A stretch of 64,000 nt of DNA. It comes from Metellina segmentata (lineage: Eukaryota; Arthropoda; Arachnida; Araneae; Tetragnathidae). This document shows, piece by piece, positions 21,427-30,124 of this stretch. The notes under the pieces are model-generated. The model had not been told where the DNA came from, searched no databases, and saw only the letters and a list, made by a program, of their open reading frames with translations. The stretch lies in the NCBI GenBank assembly GCA_947359465.1, contig OX375879.1, positions 120,792,557 to 120,856,556 of the forward strand, read 5' to 3'. Positions within the stretch are counted from its first letter, which is position 1. Every line of letters begins with the position of its first letter. The position numbers were made by a program, and so were the translations under genes.

Positions 21427-24400
21427 CACACCACGCTGCAGTGAGGACATTTAAGTCCACGACAACGAAGATTAGCCCCTGGTACACGGGACAGGGAAAA
21501 CCTGGAATCTTCGGATTATTTAATTTTGTCGAAAAAAGTCGGAGAAAAATCAGAAAATTACGCATTTTTGTCCAAAATATGGAAAATTGACTTACCTGGA
21601 AAATGATTGATCGTATCACTTAATTTTATGACTAGAATATTTCAACCGATTTTGAAAAAAAAAAACAAAAAAAAAACCATCTAACATTTAACAGGCAAAT
21701 AATTTTGTTTCGTTTGTTCCTCTGGCTTCAATTGAAGAATTTCATGCCTATGATACATTAAATCATAAATTGATTTAAGCCAAATATTTTAAATTATTTA
21801 AATAATTATTTTAATGCATTAAATTTATTTTTATTATTGGCTATTAATACTAAATTATTTCTGGATTTTTCACTTTTAAAATGTCGTGAATTGCCGTAAT
21901 TATGACCTGGAATTTTGTAAAAATTCGTTTGGAAAAGTCAGGGGATTTTATTTCTGAAACAGAGTGGGAACCTTGACGACGGTTTCGGGCTGTGCAAAGT
22001 TCGGAACTCTCAACCCTCCGTCGATCTTCAACTAGTAAACTAGGGATGCTAAGCGATTCACAGAACTGCTAGCTGAACGCCGATACTTTGGAATCACAGT
22101 TCTTACCTGGTAGGGAAAAAGGTGGCTAGTGTGGAAAATTTTTCTAAATTTGGAAAAAAAGTGTACTAAATATCATTTTTGACACATCAACTATTTATTT
22201 TACAATAATGTACTCTTTAACCTTTATTTTGGTTGATATATTAAAGTATTTGGCAATATAGTTTTTTAATAATCTTTTGTTTAAAAAAGTAGTTTTTGTT
22301 CACACTAGAACCATGTCATAGGGCTAGTGTGGACAAGTTATAATACTGATTATATTAGGTGTAGTAAGAAGTTTTAAAGCGAGTTTTGTACGACGTCTGC
22401 TGCAAAATAGCATACCAATCAGTACACAGCGTTTGTGTCATGTGATAGAAACCGGATTAGAGATATTAAACCGACGTAGAAGCTCGGGGAAAAAGTGAAC
22501 TTAAAGTTGAAATTTTGAAGGTGAAAGATGTCATACGATAATACATTTATTCGTCACTGCATTCGTTACGAATTTAACCAGCACAAAAGTGCTGCAAAAG
22601 CATGTCAATCAATTTGTTCTGATTTAGGGGTGAATATCGTATCGAAAAGCACATGTGAGTATTAGTTTCGACGTTTTAAAGATGACGATTTGAGGTTAGC
22701 GATCGACAATGTAGCGGCGCTCCATTGAAGGCTATCCATGACGATTTGCAAACACTTCTCTATAAAAATGCATCTCAAACGCAAAATGAACTTGCTGAAC
22801 AGTTAGGAGTATCACAAAAAAACAATATCTAATCGCTTACATTCAACGGGAGAGATTCAGAAGGCAGGAAAATGGGTGCCACAGGCATTGAGGACGACCG
22901 TGTCTTGAAGTGCATGAATCTGCTAAACAGGCAACACATAAAATCTTTCTTGTGGAAAATAGTGACAGGAGATGAAGAATAAATCTGTTATGACAGTCCG
23001 AAACGCAAAAAATATTGGGTGAATCCCGACGAAGCAACAACATAATCGCCGAAAAGAGATATTCACTGCAAAAAAAGCTATCCGATGTATCTGGTGGGAT
23101 ATGAAGGGAGTACTCTATTGTAGTACTTCATTGTGTTAACAGGGGAATCTTTTTGCACTGCTGGCATCCGTGAACTAAATGACCGATGGCAGAAGGTATT
23201 AGATAGTGATGGAGATTATTTCGATGACTAAAATTATTATTATCAGCTCTAAATTACATATTTATTTCTTTGACACATGCTTTAAAACTTCTTACTACAC
23301 ATAATACAATGTAATACAACCCATGAAATTGTGTAAAACTATATTGAAATCAATGTTAACGTAAGCAGTATAACTCCTTACAAATGTTAATCTTAATAAA
23401 GCATATTTAATTGATGTTAAGCCCAATATATAAGTTTTATTTAGTGGTAAAGTGATTTTAATGTAAAAATGGAACTATGCTTCTATTTTACAATGTAGTT
23501 AGATTAATTAACATTAAATGTCAACTCAGATGCAGTGCGAATTGTGCTACCGGCAACATCTGGTGATGGTAATTTAGCTATAATTACATTTCTTGAGATA
23601 TGTGATATGTCCTTCACATCCGGAAAAAAAATATTTACTTTGCTTATTAGAAGAGCTGCTTTGTGTGAAAAAGCGATAAATTCCTTGTAACTTAATTTAC
23701 CATCTCACAATAATCCATTTAATTTAATACCAAAAAGCTTTCAAATTAAAAAATAGAGAGAATTATTTGTAGTGAATTTTTCACAAAAACAATCTTATTT
23801 AATAAATAATTAGCCTAAAATGTAACATTTAACCCATGTCTTTACCTCTGAAAGCTAAATGTGGTTGATGTGGACATGTCCACAGTAACTATCACCATTT
23901 GTCCACACTAGCCCCATGGAGGCATTTGTTTCTTTAGGCCTACTTCTGGTTAATTTAAAACATGTAGAGCAAAAGTGAATCTCAAAATATATATTGAATA
24001 TATTCATTTATAACATACTGCGGCCTTTTAAAAAATATTGAATTAAAATAGTCTAATCTTGTAATTGAAAAACAAATCAAGAACTTACTTTCCACCATGA
24101 AAACCTAGTTTCATAAATTGCTACTGAACTTTCAGATGTGTGGTCATGCAACTACACATGGAAGTTTATATCAGTGCTGTTATTCTGCAAAAAATTGCAG
24201 AGAGATTTTGACTGACAAATGGCAGAATTATTCAAGTTGTCCACACCAGTCCCATGTCCACACTAGCCCCCTTCTCCCCTACTGAATTATAAAAAAACCA
24301 GTGATTTGGTAGCAGTTATTAACGGAACGGTTATTGGGAATGTGTCATTCGGTAGCAGTGATTGAGGGTTAACTGATATCAGCGGATATTGTTAGACCTG

Positions 24401-24835
24401 ATACTGTGGCTGTGATTCGGTAGAAGGTATTGAGGGCTAAGTGATATCAGCCGATATCATTTTACCTCTATCGGTGAATGCGAATAGTGTTGGTGATTCG
24501 GTAGCAGTGAAGGTATCAGTCATTTGGTAGGCCTCTCGGTGGTAAACGTTTGGCGTTGTAGGCCGCGACGTTTACGAATGTGTGCAACTTTTTTCTTTCG
24601 TCGCAAAAAAAGCATTCCCTTCCAATCAAATTGAGTCAGTCACAGTTAAGAAATACTACCACAGTTTAGAATCACCGATATTCTACAGTAGCAGTCGCAG
24701 TTGGAACTGTTACTGTGAAATCACTATTTGTAACATTCCTAGCCTAGCACGAACGGAGTTGATCCTGGATTGCATTGTTTATTTCTTCTCTTTTTTAGGA
24801 AAAGTTTCCAGTTGGAGCCTCCGGAAGGGAACTAG
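9795..24835 (+). CDS. RasGEF (CDC25-domain) protein, 3' half of the gene
   Basis: Joined exons: 9795-9866, 9986-10036, 12524-12607, 13800-13982, 14807-14936, 16672-16806, 21072-21168, 24799-24835. Each has an AG acceptor and a GT donor, and the phases (0,0,0,0,1,1,2) agree at all seven junctions, giving 789 bp or 262 codons plus TAG. The product reads as a Ras-type guanine nucleotide exchange domain. Residues 17-30 resemble the 'AEQLT(L)L' entry helix. Residues 87-130 carry the conserved core (RHFIELAEALEKLNNFHSS, then IVDGL, then PIQRLEKSW). Residues 168-186 match the 'PCIPFLG-YL-DL' block in degenerate form (RCVPNLNVFVKSLAYLD). The C-terminus SFQLEPPEGN resembles the 'S-L-IEPR' end of SOS-type domains. 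Such proteins load GTP on Ras-family GTPases at membranes. The subfamily is unknown, and any REM or SH2 part would lie upstream of what I can read. Confidence 0.85.
9986..10036 (+). CDS. RasGEF exon 2
   Basis: Acceptor ttctttcttag, donor GTGAGT. The 17 codons (EQMTILDSFSLKLIQPA) continue the 'AEQLTLL' motif from the previous exon. Phase 0 at both ends. Confidence 0.82.
10105..10665. repeat. Tandem repeat rich in the palindrome AACATCGATGTT
   Basis: About three units of 145-160 bp share 'actggtttagcaactagtg' (near 10261, 10421 and 10563) and multiple copies of the palindrome AACATCGATGTT. The right end, gacatcgatgtcgcatccct, reads outward like a hAT terminus (AGGGATGCGACATCGATGTC). This may be a non-autonomous hAT element with amplified interior. 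Related palindromes continue at 10780-10830. Confidence 0.75.
10897..11720 (+). mobile_element. Non-autonomous hAT element with 8-bp duplication
   Basis: An 824-bp element with ends CAGTGCCGTAACTAG and, inverted, CAGTCAGTGCCATAACTAG. It is flanked by an exact 8-bp target duplication agtgcgaa (10889-10896, 11721-11728), the hAT hallmark. It keeps only the end of a transposase. A second inverted copy of the same deleted form lies at 31677-32509. It sits in an intron of the RasGEF gene. A (TA)n run is at 11227-11246. Confidence 0.88.
11187..11585 (+). pseudogene. hAT transposase C-terminal dimerisation fragment
   Basis: The frame from about 11308 encodes LHDFGLIESYPNINVALPTF, then ASCERRFSKLKF, then LRSTIGQERLSN. 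This is the typical C-terminal dimerisation region of hAT transposases of the zinc-finger-MYM-like group. The N-terminal zinc finger and catalytic part are absent, so it has no transposase activity of its own. Confidence 0.8.
11865..12050 (+). repeat. SINE fragment, plus orientation
   Basis: 'ggtgtggaagtttggagag', then a 'ggaccatggttcaaaaggac' block and the 'gtgcgtcgttaatt' tail. The tRNA-like head is missing. Confidence 0.65.
12108..12310 (-). repeat. SINE fragment, minus orientation
   Basis: Reverse-complement SINE body: tail motif at the left (tttaacgtcg), then 'caacacctgagctggcatcc' and 'gacagatttaaggtgcgcca' at the right. The head is lost. Confidence 0.7.
12524..12607 (+). CDS. RasGEF exon 3
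   Basis: Acceptor tcttttcttccag, donor GTGAGT. The 28 codons (from EFKSFGWMAKQN to LDIWKA) span the 'W-K-APN' region before the 'LSKWV' helix of RasGEF domains. Phase 0 at both ends. Confidence 0.83.
12784..13655 (-). mobile_element. Non-autonomous Helitron-like element
   Basis: The 3' hairpin end is at the left (GGCCAGCACGGCGTTGCCCG) with its CTAGT end altered. The 5' end is at the right (TCTCTAATATTATCAAAAG read inward) next to a host T at 13656. There is no helicase/Rep ORF, so movement would need an autonomous relative. Confidence 0.7.
13800..13982 (+). CDS. RasGEF exon 4 (catalytic core)
   Basis: Acceptor tattttcag, donor GTAAGT. This 183-bp exon is the strongest family evidence: LSKWVLDLC, then NLIRHFIELAEALEKLNNFH, then IVDGL and PIQRLEKSWS. 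These are the helices that build the Ras-binding face. Phase 0 at both ends. Confidence 0.9.
14021..14290 (+). repeat. tRNA-derived SINE, family B
   Basis: Starts 39 bp after the exon 4 donor. It has a head with 'gaagagtaacggattagc' and 'gttgcgagtttgtatcc' (degenerate box B), the conserved body, and the tail 'gcgacgttaattaaaa' followed by 'attaccttacc'. Confidence 0.8.
14807..14936 (+). CDS. RasGEF exon 5
   Basis: Acceptor ccaattatctag, donor GTGAGT. The 130 bp encode KIEQFTKLRSLFTSNSKYKE and end RCVPNL, matching the 'F-EL--L-SP--NFK-YR' and 'PC-P-L' parts of RasGEF domains. Phase 0 to phase 1. Confidence 0.87.
15180..15250 (+). repeat. Isolated tRNA-like SINE head
   Basis: 'ggccgtggtagccctgttag' followed by 'cgagttcgaaactcggtcc' resembles box A and box B of the family B head, without the SINE body after it. 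Confidence 0.5.
15562..16140 (+). repeat. SINE split by another SINE
   Basis: The outer plus-strand SINE runs 15562-15705 (ending in 'ggttcaaaattatgttgtg') and resumes at about 16028 ('ttacgtggtgttgtgctcgg') through its tail 'gtacgacgttaatt'. The break holds a minus-strand SINE flanked by near-identical copies of 'ttatgttgtgttg'. Confidence 0.78.
15706..16027 (-). repeat. Inserted SINE, family A, minus orientation
   Basis: A full-length SINE nested in the outer one. It has tail sequence at the left, the body, then the tRNA-like head at the right (degenerate; family A heads read 'ccggtctagtggttaaggtg'). Flanking copies ttatgttgtgttg and ttacgtggtgttg form a target duplication of about 13 bp. 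Confidence 0.78.
16352..16617. repeat. Small inverted-repeat (MITE-like) element
   Basis: cgaccttaaaatgaaatagac at the left is inverted at the right as gtctatttcgttttaaggtcg (one mismatch), with weaker symmetry inside. It ends 54 bp before exon 6. I could not identify a target duplication. Confidence 0.45.
16672..16806 (+). CDS. RasGEF exon 6 (first unit of the array)
   Basis: Acceptor ctgtccttacag, donor GTAAGT. The 135 bp encode VFVKSLAYLDNKLRSFRPF to DRIQKDSNY, phase 1 at both ends. From 16711 on, the exon lies inside the 243-bp repeat. The acceptor and first 39 bp are unique, so this is the only unit with the complete exon. Confidence 0.85.
16711..18413 (+). repeat. Seven tandem 243-bp copies of an exon/intron boundary
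   Basis: Units start at 16711, 16954, 17197, 17440, 17683, 17926 and 18169. Each has the last 96 bp of exon 6, its GTAAGT donor and 147 bp of intron, but no acceptor or exon start. The first unit differs by a few bases (ccagttacg, ggccgagctc). The five middle units look identical. The last is 2 bp longer (ggtcgacacacg instead of ggtagaaacg) and is open through the donor for 97 codons. Partial exons between unit-internal AG sites and donors would not be multiples of three. The copies are probably intronic decoys, though an assembly artefact is possible. Confidence 0.93.
18735..19560 (-). pseudogene. LINE ORF2 RNase H region, degenerate
   Basis: On the minus strand, broken frames give FYVIYEALTSHL, TDSKTVLECLSSDSPEHPL and, further on, HIGHTRFTRR. 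These resemble the RNase H and 'RLRIGHTRLTH' C-terminal region of Jockey/R1-like non-LTR retrotransposons. Several stops and frameshifts interrupt it. The reverse transcriptase part is not present. Confidence 0.65.
19640..20150 (+). pseudogene. Second LINE RNase H fragment, opposite strand
   Basis: Plus-strand pieces LTIYTDGCKT, LAFEWLQTQTY and NIRTDIAYQ, then FINWVKAHIRVNGN, follow the RNase H order (TDGS, AEL-A, TDS, WV-AH-G-GN). Frameshifts break it. 'caaataaacaaagtaataa' near 20160 may be the 3' end of this element. Confidence 0.6.
20150..21060. other. Intron sequence, no feature recognised
   Basis: Contains a GA/A-rich run at 20705-20733. I see no SINE, transposon end or exon. Confidence 0.5.
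21072..21168 (+). CDS. RasGEF exon 7
   Basis: Acceptor ttctttttcag, donor GTAAGT. The 97 bp, entered in phase 1, read STIREIPPVLNYVISILVF then RDLARCSTTFYNE with no stop. It leaves in phase 2, matching the terminal exon. Confidence 0.8.
21228..21350 (+). repeat. SINE head fragment
   Basis: 'ggcctctgtagcccagttgg' and 'gtgcacgttaaatcggtcg' belong to family B. The body is truncated after 'tgacctcgtcatct', where simple repeats begin. Confidence 0.65.
21356..21425. repeat. (CT)n followed by (TA)n microsatellite
   Basis: About 28 bp of CT repeat joined to about 40 bp of TA repeat, located in the intron before the last exon. Confidence 0.95.
22355..23304 (+). mobile_element. Deleted mariner, nested
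   Basis: 26-bp terminal inverted repeats (22355-22380 and 23279-23304, one mismatch; core gtagtaagaagttttaaag) are flanked by TA on both sides. It encloses a broken transposase on the plus strand. It lies inside the candidate transposon at 22113-24279, so it is the younger of the two. Confidence 0.85.
22528..23232 (+). pseudogene. Mariner transposase pseudogene
   Basis: Starts with an ATG and an N-terminal mariner helix-turn-helix (IRHCIRYEFNQHKSAAKAC). It continues with AIHDDLQTLL and LAEQLGVSQ, the catalytic region TGDEE (first aspartate) and DSPKRKKYWVNPDEATT, then decays. Stops and frameshifts are present, and the second and third catalytic aspartates appear deleted. By its motifs it belongs to the DD34D mariners. 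Confidence 0.8.
24295..24535. repeat. Short minisatellite
   Basis: Three to four diverged units of about 65-80 bp sharing 'gattcggtagcagtgattga' and 'tgatatcagc(g/c)gatat'. Confidence 0.6.
24799..24835 (+). CDS. RasGEF terminal coding exon with stop
   Basis: Acceptor ttctcttttttag. Entered in phase 2 it reads E-KSFQLEPPEGN and then TAG at 24833-24835. The end resembles the C-terminal 'SL-IEPR' of CDC25 domains. Confidence 0.75.
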
Positions 24836-25100
24836 GTGTCAAAGACCGAGGGAGTTTGCAGACGACGACAGCCTTCATCATTTGATCGAGTGCAATACCC
24901 AAATATGAGGGCTTTGTGCATATATATCGTAAACCTGTTTGTGCAATCGGAATGTATACGGTGATTTTTCTATACATCGAATATATACACACTGTGATTT
25001 ATATATGTAAACTGTTGAAATGATTGCGTACAAATGTAAGGCTGGGAATAACGCAAAACACGTTATAAGGAAAGCAATAAAATGAGTTTGTTTTTCAGTT
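24836..25100 (+). other. 3' UTR of the RasGEF gene (inferred)
   Basis: AT-rich sequence after the stop with no SINE until 25159. AATAAA at 25077-25082, followed by a T-rich stretch (gagtttgtttttcagtttgg), fits a polyadenylation site. Confidence 0.55.
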
Positions 25101-25158
25101 TGGTTTTTTGATTGGAAAAAAAAGTAGACAGCGAATGAATGTCGCACCGGAAAAACCC

Positions 25159-25455
25159 GCCGACCAACCGGTATAGTGGTTAAGGTGTTAGCCTCAAGAT
25201 CGGAAGGTTCCTGGTTCGAATCCGGGTCCGGGCATGGATGTTTGTAAACGTATGGTGTAGAGGCGGCTGGTGCACCGTAAATCTGTCGTGGCCGAAAGTC
25301 CTCACGTTGGGTTGGCGTGGAAGTTTGGAGAGTGGGGTGCCAGCTCAGGTGTTGCTTCGTCATCTGACCGTGGTTCAAAATTACGAGGTGTTGTCCTCGA
25401 ATCTTTCCCTTAAGGGACTGATTCCGGACCGTCGTCAATAGCATTACCATTACCG
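25159..25455 (+). repeat. Full-length SINE, family A
   Basis: The tRNA-like head has box A (tagtggttaaggtg) and box B (ggttcgaatccgg). The body follows and the tail reads 'caatagcattaccattacc'. One of the best preserved copies in the window. Confidence 0.88.
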
Positions 25456-25497
25456 GAAAAACCCAGCAGAAAATTCTAAGTGCCAAAAAAAAATAGC

Positions 25498-25572
25498 TCT
25501 GGCGTGTCTCGGATCGTACCCTTCGGGGGTTGATCCTGGAGCGTCGACAATTGCCAGTTAATTAAATACCTA
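25498..25572 (+). repeat. SINE tail fragment
   Basis: 'gggggttgatcctggagcgtc' and 'gttaattaaatacctaac' match the SINE 3' end. Confidence 0.55.
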
Positions 25573-26077
25573 ACTATCAAGTACCAAACGCAGTATGGAA
25601 CATTGACATGAAATGTAAGATAATAAAGACGTAAAATATAAATAAATCTCCCAACTGAAAATAGAATAATTCATCAACAAAAATCTCACAACTCAAGACA
25701 GAAAAATGTGTCAGTAAATAAATGTCACCTCTCAAAATAGAATAATTCGTCAACGAATAAATACAAATAAATCTCACAACACAACAACACATATCGGTCT
25801 TAGTTAGGGTTTCCACAAGATGAATACCAGAAAAGAGGACATTTGGTAAAATAATTAAAAAAAAAAAGAAGACATGAAAAGCACGTATTATTGGTGTGTA
25901 ATTGTAAGGTATCTAATAAAAAAAGGATCCTCTTTGACGAATCTTGAATATATTAATCACTAACTGAAAGATAATCTGCTGAACATATTACTTATGTATT
26001 TGCAAAATCTCAATGTAAATATTTATAAAATCGAAAAAAAAAAAAAATGTTTACAACCAGTACATTTGTTTTTTAAA

Positions 26078-27221
26078 CTAGAAACTACGGCGTTGCTCGT
26101 AGTGGCCTCGTCATTGTCAAATGCGGCCAAATTCGAATTGCGAAGATATCCAATCGGCTTGGCGTCACAATCTTGTGAAAATATAAATATTTAATTGAAA
26201 AATTATTTATTAAAAAAATTCCAAACGTATCTGGTGTAAATGTTTCCGCACATTTCAAATCCGTTGAAAATTTCAATTTATCTTTAACGAAATTACAGAA
26301 ATCCTTATATTGAATACTTATCCCGAATTTACAGAAAAGAACTGAAAGAAATGACAGTCGAAGTTTTTTATTTTTATTTGTTTCGCTTTCCTTTGCTGGA
26401 ATCTTTTGAGCGCAGGAAATGGAATCTGTGATTTCTTGAAAACGATAGAGGCCTCAAATTCGTACAGGAAAAAAAAATATATATATAAAAGTTACAATTT
26501 AAAAATTATGTATTAAAAGAAAATTATATTTTTAGGTATCGTTCTAATGTGAAAAAGTAATAACTCCAGTTAAAACTTTACTTGTTTCTTCGTCCGCTGA
26601 AAAATCGTTCCTCTCGCAAAATGAAACGGAAATATAGAAAAACTAAGCTTTATGCTAACTTATGGTGTTGTCATTCCAGGGAAAACAATAATTAAATTCC
26701 TTTAAATTCATTTTAAAAGTTTTAGATTGTATTTCGAAATTCGGCGCGACCCAGAAATTGCAAAAAAATCTGATTACCCGTGTACCAAATCTCATTATTG
26801 TAAGTGCCATAGATTAGTCAGGACTTTGTGATCACAGAAAATCTACAAACATTTCTTCTTATAACAGTAGTAATTGGTAATTTTAGTTAACGTCGTACTA
26901 GAGTAACACAATGGGCTATTAACGACGGTCCGGGATCAGTTCCTTAAGGGAAAGATCCGAGGACAACACCTCGTAATTTTGAACCACGGTCAGATAACGA
27001 AGCAACACCTGAGCTGGCACCCCACTCTCCAAACTTCCACGCCAACCCAACGTGAGGACTTTCGGCCACGACAGATTTAAGGTGCACCAGCCGCCTCTAC
27101 ACCATACGTTTACAAACATCCATGCCCGGACCCGGATTCGAACCAATAACCTTCCGATCTTGAGGCTAACACCTTAACCACTATACCGGTTGGTCGGCTT
27201 TATAACAGTAGATAGTAGAGA
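26078..27221 (-). mobile_element. Helitron-like element interrupted by a SINE
   Basis: The internal family sequence runs from 'cgtagtggcctcgtcattg' to the 5' terminus at 27221 (TCTCTACTATCTACTG read inward, next to host T). A SINE at 26871-27199 is inserted 22 bp from that terminus, with ttataacagtag duplicated on both sides. The Helitron 3' hairpin end is missing. Confidence 0.7.
26871..27199 (-). repeat. Full-length SINE, family A, with 12-bp duplication
   Basis: Tail at the left (taacgtcgtactagag), tRNA-like head at the right (box B as ggattcgaacc, box A as ccttaaccacta in reverse). The target duplication ttataacagtag is at 26859-26870 and 27200-27211. Confidence 0.88.
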
Positions 27222-27239
27222 TATACGCGAATGATTTAG

Positions 27240-27600
27240 GCACAAAGTTAAACCATGGAACTCAATATAAACTAGAGGTTGAACTTCGTACTATTCGTTG
27301 ATGCGTTTTAATAACACATAGGATTTCCGTACAACGTACTAGATTTAGTGTGCATTTAAATAGATGTGGGGTTTAAATATCGATATAGTAGGTAATGTGA
27401 ATATATGTGTATTAACACGTAAAGTTGGAGATGTGAAAGATATTTTTTAGCGCAATCCTAAATGATGAGCAAAGAGGACAAAAAAGAACAACCGAAAAAA
27501 AGAGAACAAAAGAGATCCAATTTTAAAAAGAAAGTGATAAAAAGATCCGAGCGGAAAAGGAAGACATGTTCTCTTTTAAAAAGATGTTCTGGCTACTTAG
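27240..27600 (+). repeat. Dispersed repeat, inverted copy at 54520-54870
   Basis: Includes 'caacgtactagatttagtg' and the lysine-codon-rich segment 'gaacaaccgaaaaaaagag'. The same sequence occurs in reverse complement at 54520-54870, so the lysine-rich reading frame is not a gene. Element class not recognised. Confidence 0.65.
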
Positions 27601-28340
27601 TTTTATGTGTAATCTCACAAAACCTCAGTAATACAGGTAAAGTCCAAAGTTACACCTCGGTTGATAATTCTGGACAAACCGCTGGCCTCATGCGGTACTC
27701 GTTGAATTACTGTCGGCCCGCAACGATTCATTTTTAGGTAGCTGTGAAGTTCCCCGTAACCTCACCGGGTTTGGGACGGGTCGATGGACATAGAATCGAA
27801 CTCCACGGGGGGCCCCCTCGGATTTTTGGAAAAGGAACCCGTTTGGGGAGGGTTGAAAAGAAAAAGGACTTGCACGAAGACCAGCGAGGAAGCAGGACGC
27901 TTTGTTTTGCGCTGGAGATCGAAGGGTATTATTCCCGACCATGTATTATACCTGTAAATACTATAGTCAAGAAATTTGTAAATAAATAAGTGAAATATGC
28001 TCATGGACTAGTGTTACTGTTTGGAGGACGACAAGGCAGAGGATTAGGAAATCAGCCTAAGGAAGAACTGTCACAGTAGCAATTTTAAAAGATTGGCCAT
28101 GCACTCAGCAAAGTAGCTGTATCTCCAGTCTTTCCGAAAAGTTCATCGTCAACTTCAAGACTGTATGTGTTGAATAGATAGAGAACGTGATCTTAGCATT
28201 CAAGGACCGTTTCTCCTATTTTCAATAGGGACGCGGTAGATCGGCCAACCAACCTACATGAACTTAAAATGAGAGCAATCAAAAAAGTTTTACTTTCCAT
28301 GCTTAATCACAATTTTTCACGCATTGAGCTCACTTCTACA
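27600..28340. other. Unassigned stretch, partly GC-richer
   Basis: 27640-27960 is GC-richer and contains ggggggccccctcgg. It could be part of an old LTR, but I see no paired end, ORF or splice structure. 27960-28340 shows nothing. Confidence 0.35.
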
Positions 28341-28349
28341 CAGGAAATG

Positions 28350-28690
28350 TGGTAATGGTAATTTTTAATTAAAGTCGTACTAGAGCAACACAACATGCTA
28401 TTGACGACGTTCCACGATCATTTCCACAAGGGAAAGGTCATAGGACAACACCACGTCATTTCGAACCACGGTCAGATGACGAGGCAACACCCGAGCTTGT
28501 ACCCCACCCTCCAAACTTCCATACCAACCGAACGTGAGGACTTTCCTCTATTACAGATTTAAAGTGCACCAGATGCCTCTACACCCTACGATTAAAAATA
28601 TCCATGCACCGACCCGGATACCAACCAGGAACCATCCGATATATTTAGAGGCTAACAACTTAACCACCAGACCGGTTGGCTGGCTACTTC
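28350..28690 (-). repeat. SINE, family A, minus orientation
   Basis: Runs from the tail (aatggtaatttttaattaaa) through the body to the head at the right, ending in ccggttggctggct. Numerous substitutions mark it as older than the copy at 25159. Confidence 0.8.
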
Positions 28691-28791
28691 TACACAGGTG
28701 AAGGAAATAAAGTTTTGATGTGAATGCATTGTTTTTATAATTTAATTTGTGTTATTGACGCGCATATTTTCTACGAATCGATAAACAACAA

Positions 28792-29633
28792 TCTCTAATA
28801 TTATAAAAGGAAGTGTTTGTCTGTCTGTTTGTTTGTTTTCTGCTCGCAAAGTCCTGACGAATCTAAGACACTTGCAGTAATAAGATTTGGCACACAGGTA
28901 GTCCGAATGTTTTGCAATTTTTGGGTCGCGGCGAATTTTAAAATTCAATCTAGAGCCTTTTTTCAGTGAAATTTAATTAAATTGAATGTAACAGCATAAA
29001 AGATCACATATTCTAAATTTATTTGTTTCGTTTCCGTTTTCATTTTCCGCGGAGGAATGATTTTCCAGCAGACGAGGAAATACAAATAAACTTTTAACTA
29101 GAGTTACTAGTTCTTTTTTCTATCACCTAGACAGCTAAAGATAGAGTACAAATTTTTGAAAACAACAGATTTGAAATCTGCGGAAAATTTCACATGAGAT
29201 CGATTCCTAAAAATATGATTTTCCTTAAATAAATACAAAAAATTTTATTGAATATATTTTATATTTTTGAAAGAGATTGTGACGTCACGTTCACCTTCGC
29301 ATTCAAAAAATAAAACAGATTACATTTCCTGAGCTTGAACAATTTCAGCAAAGTAAAGCAAAAAAAACAAAAAAAAACATTTTGGCTGGTATTGTTTAGT
29401 TCTTTTTTGAAAAATCGAGATGGGTTAAAGATATGTAGATTGAAAATTGCAACGGATGAAATCTGCGGAATATTTGACACCAGATAGATACCGTATCCAT
29501 TTTCTTTTCTTTTAATAAATTATTTTTCAATTAAATATATATATTTTCGCAAGAGATTGTGACGTCACGACGAATTCCCATTTGGGTTGCATCGCAAACA
29601 AATAACCCCACAAAACCAACTGGCACGGACTAG
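28792..29633 (+). mobile_element. Helitron-like element, plus orientation
   Basis: Begins TCTCTAATATTATAAAAGG after a host A at 28791, the 5'-TC end with A|T target preference. It has the internal family sequence and the 3' region 'gaattcccatttgggttgc', ending near 'ggcacggactagc'. No ORF. Confidence 0.7.
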
Positions 29634-29704
29634 CTTCGAAGTGGGTAATTGAAGAATGCAACTTCAATGGGAACTTCTGGTAAAGCTAGTACTCCTAGCA
29701 ATAT

Positions 29705-29885
29705 GTCGGGACACAGTAGCCCGGTCGGAAGAGTATCGGACAAAGAACAGGAGGGTTGAGAGTTCGAATCCAACCAAAGACCGCCTTGTTCAAAGGGGTC
29801 TAGTGCACGTTAAATCGGTCGTTGCTTCAAATGTCCTTACTTTGGAGTGGTGTGGAAGTTGGGAAATTGGAGTTCCCGGTCTTCG
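29705..29885 (+). repeat. SINE, family B, truncated
   Basis: Head with 'cagtagcccggtcggaagag' and box B 'gagttcgaatccaacc', then part of the body ('gtgcacgttaaatcggtcg'). The 3' half is lost. Confidence 0.7.
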
Positions 29886-30124
29886 CAACCTAAATTTTTT
29901 CACACACCTGGCGGAATTTATATTTATTAAGAATGTCCAGCCAAAGAGTCCATTGTGGGATGGCTGATCCTGCCAAATGATTTAACAGAGTTATCAATTG
30001 CCTCCTTGCAAGAATGCTGCTATCGAAAACCGAACTGTGCAGGGGAGATTATTTCGTTCATTTCAAGCCAAGCGTTTCATTTCCTAACAAAAAAAACGTT
30101 CGATAATTTTTCCTAAAATGTGGA

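Larger units (their letters stand above)
22113..24279. mobile_element. Candidate DNA transposon with 'GGCTAGTGTGG' ends
   Basis: Left end TA|gggaaaaaggtggctagtg and right end, inverted, TA|ggggagaagggggctagtg form imperfect inverted repeats beside TA dinucleotides. The motif gctagtgtggaca is repeated inside both arms (near 22323, and inverted near 23905). No transposase is recognisable. A mariner at 22355-23304 is inserted in it. Confidence 0.5.

Noticed and set aside
21318..21590. Frame with a long Tyr-Ile run
   Set aside because: It is a translation of the (CT)n(TA)n microsatellite.
24582..24908. 108-codon plus-strand frame over the last RasGEF exon
   Set aside because: It uses a different frame from the spliced gene across 24799-24835 and starts in intron sequence; the splice-phased reading is better supported.
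25238..25441. Frames reading 'CRGGWCTVNLSWPKVLTLG' and relatives at 60806, 26919, 62972 and 524
   Set aside because: The same peptide appears in every SINE copy on the SINE sense strand; it reflects the repeat and not a protein family.
27462..27737. Lysine-rich 91-codon frame starting MMSKEDKKEQ
   Set aside because: It is part of a dispersed repeat with an inverted copy at 54520-54870 and has no domain resemblance.
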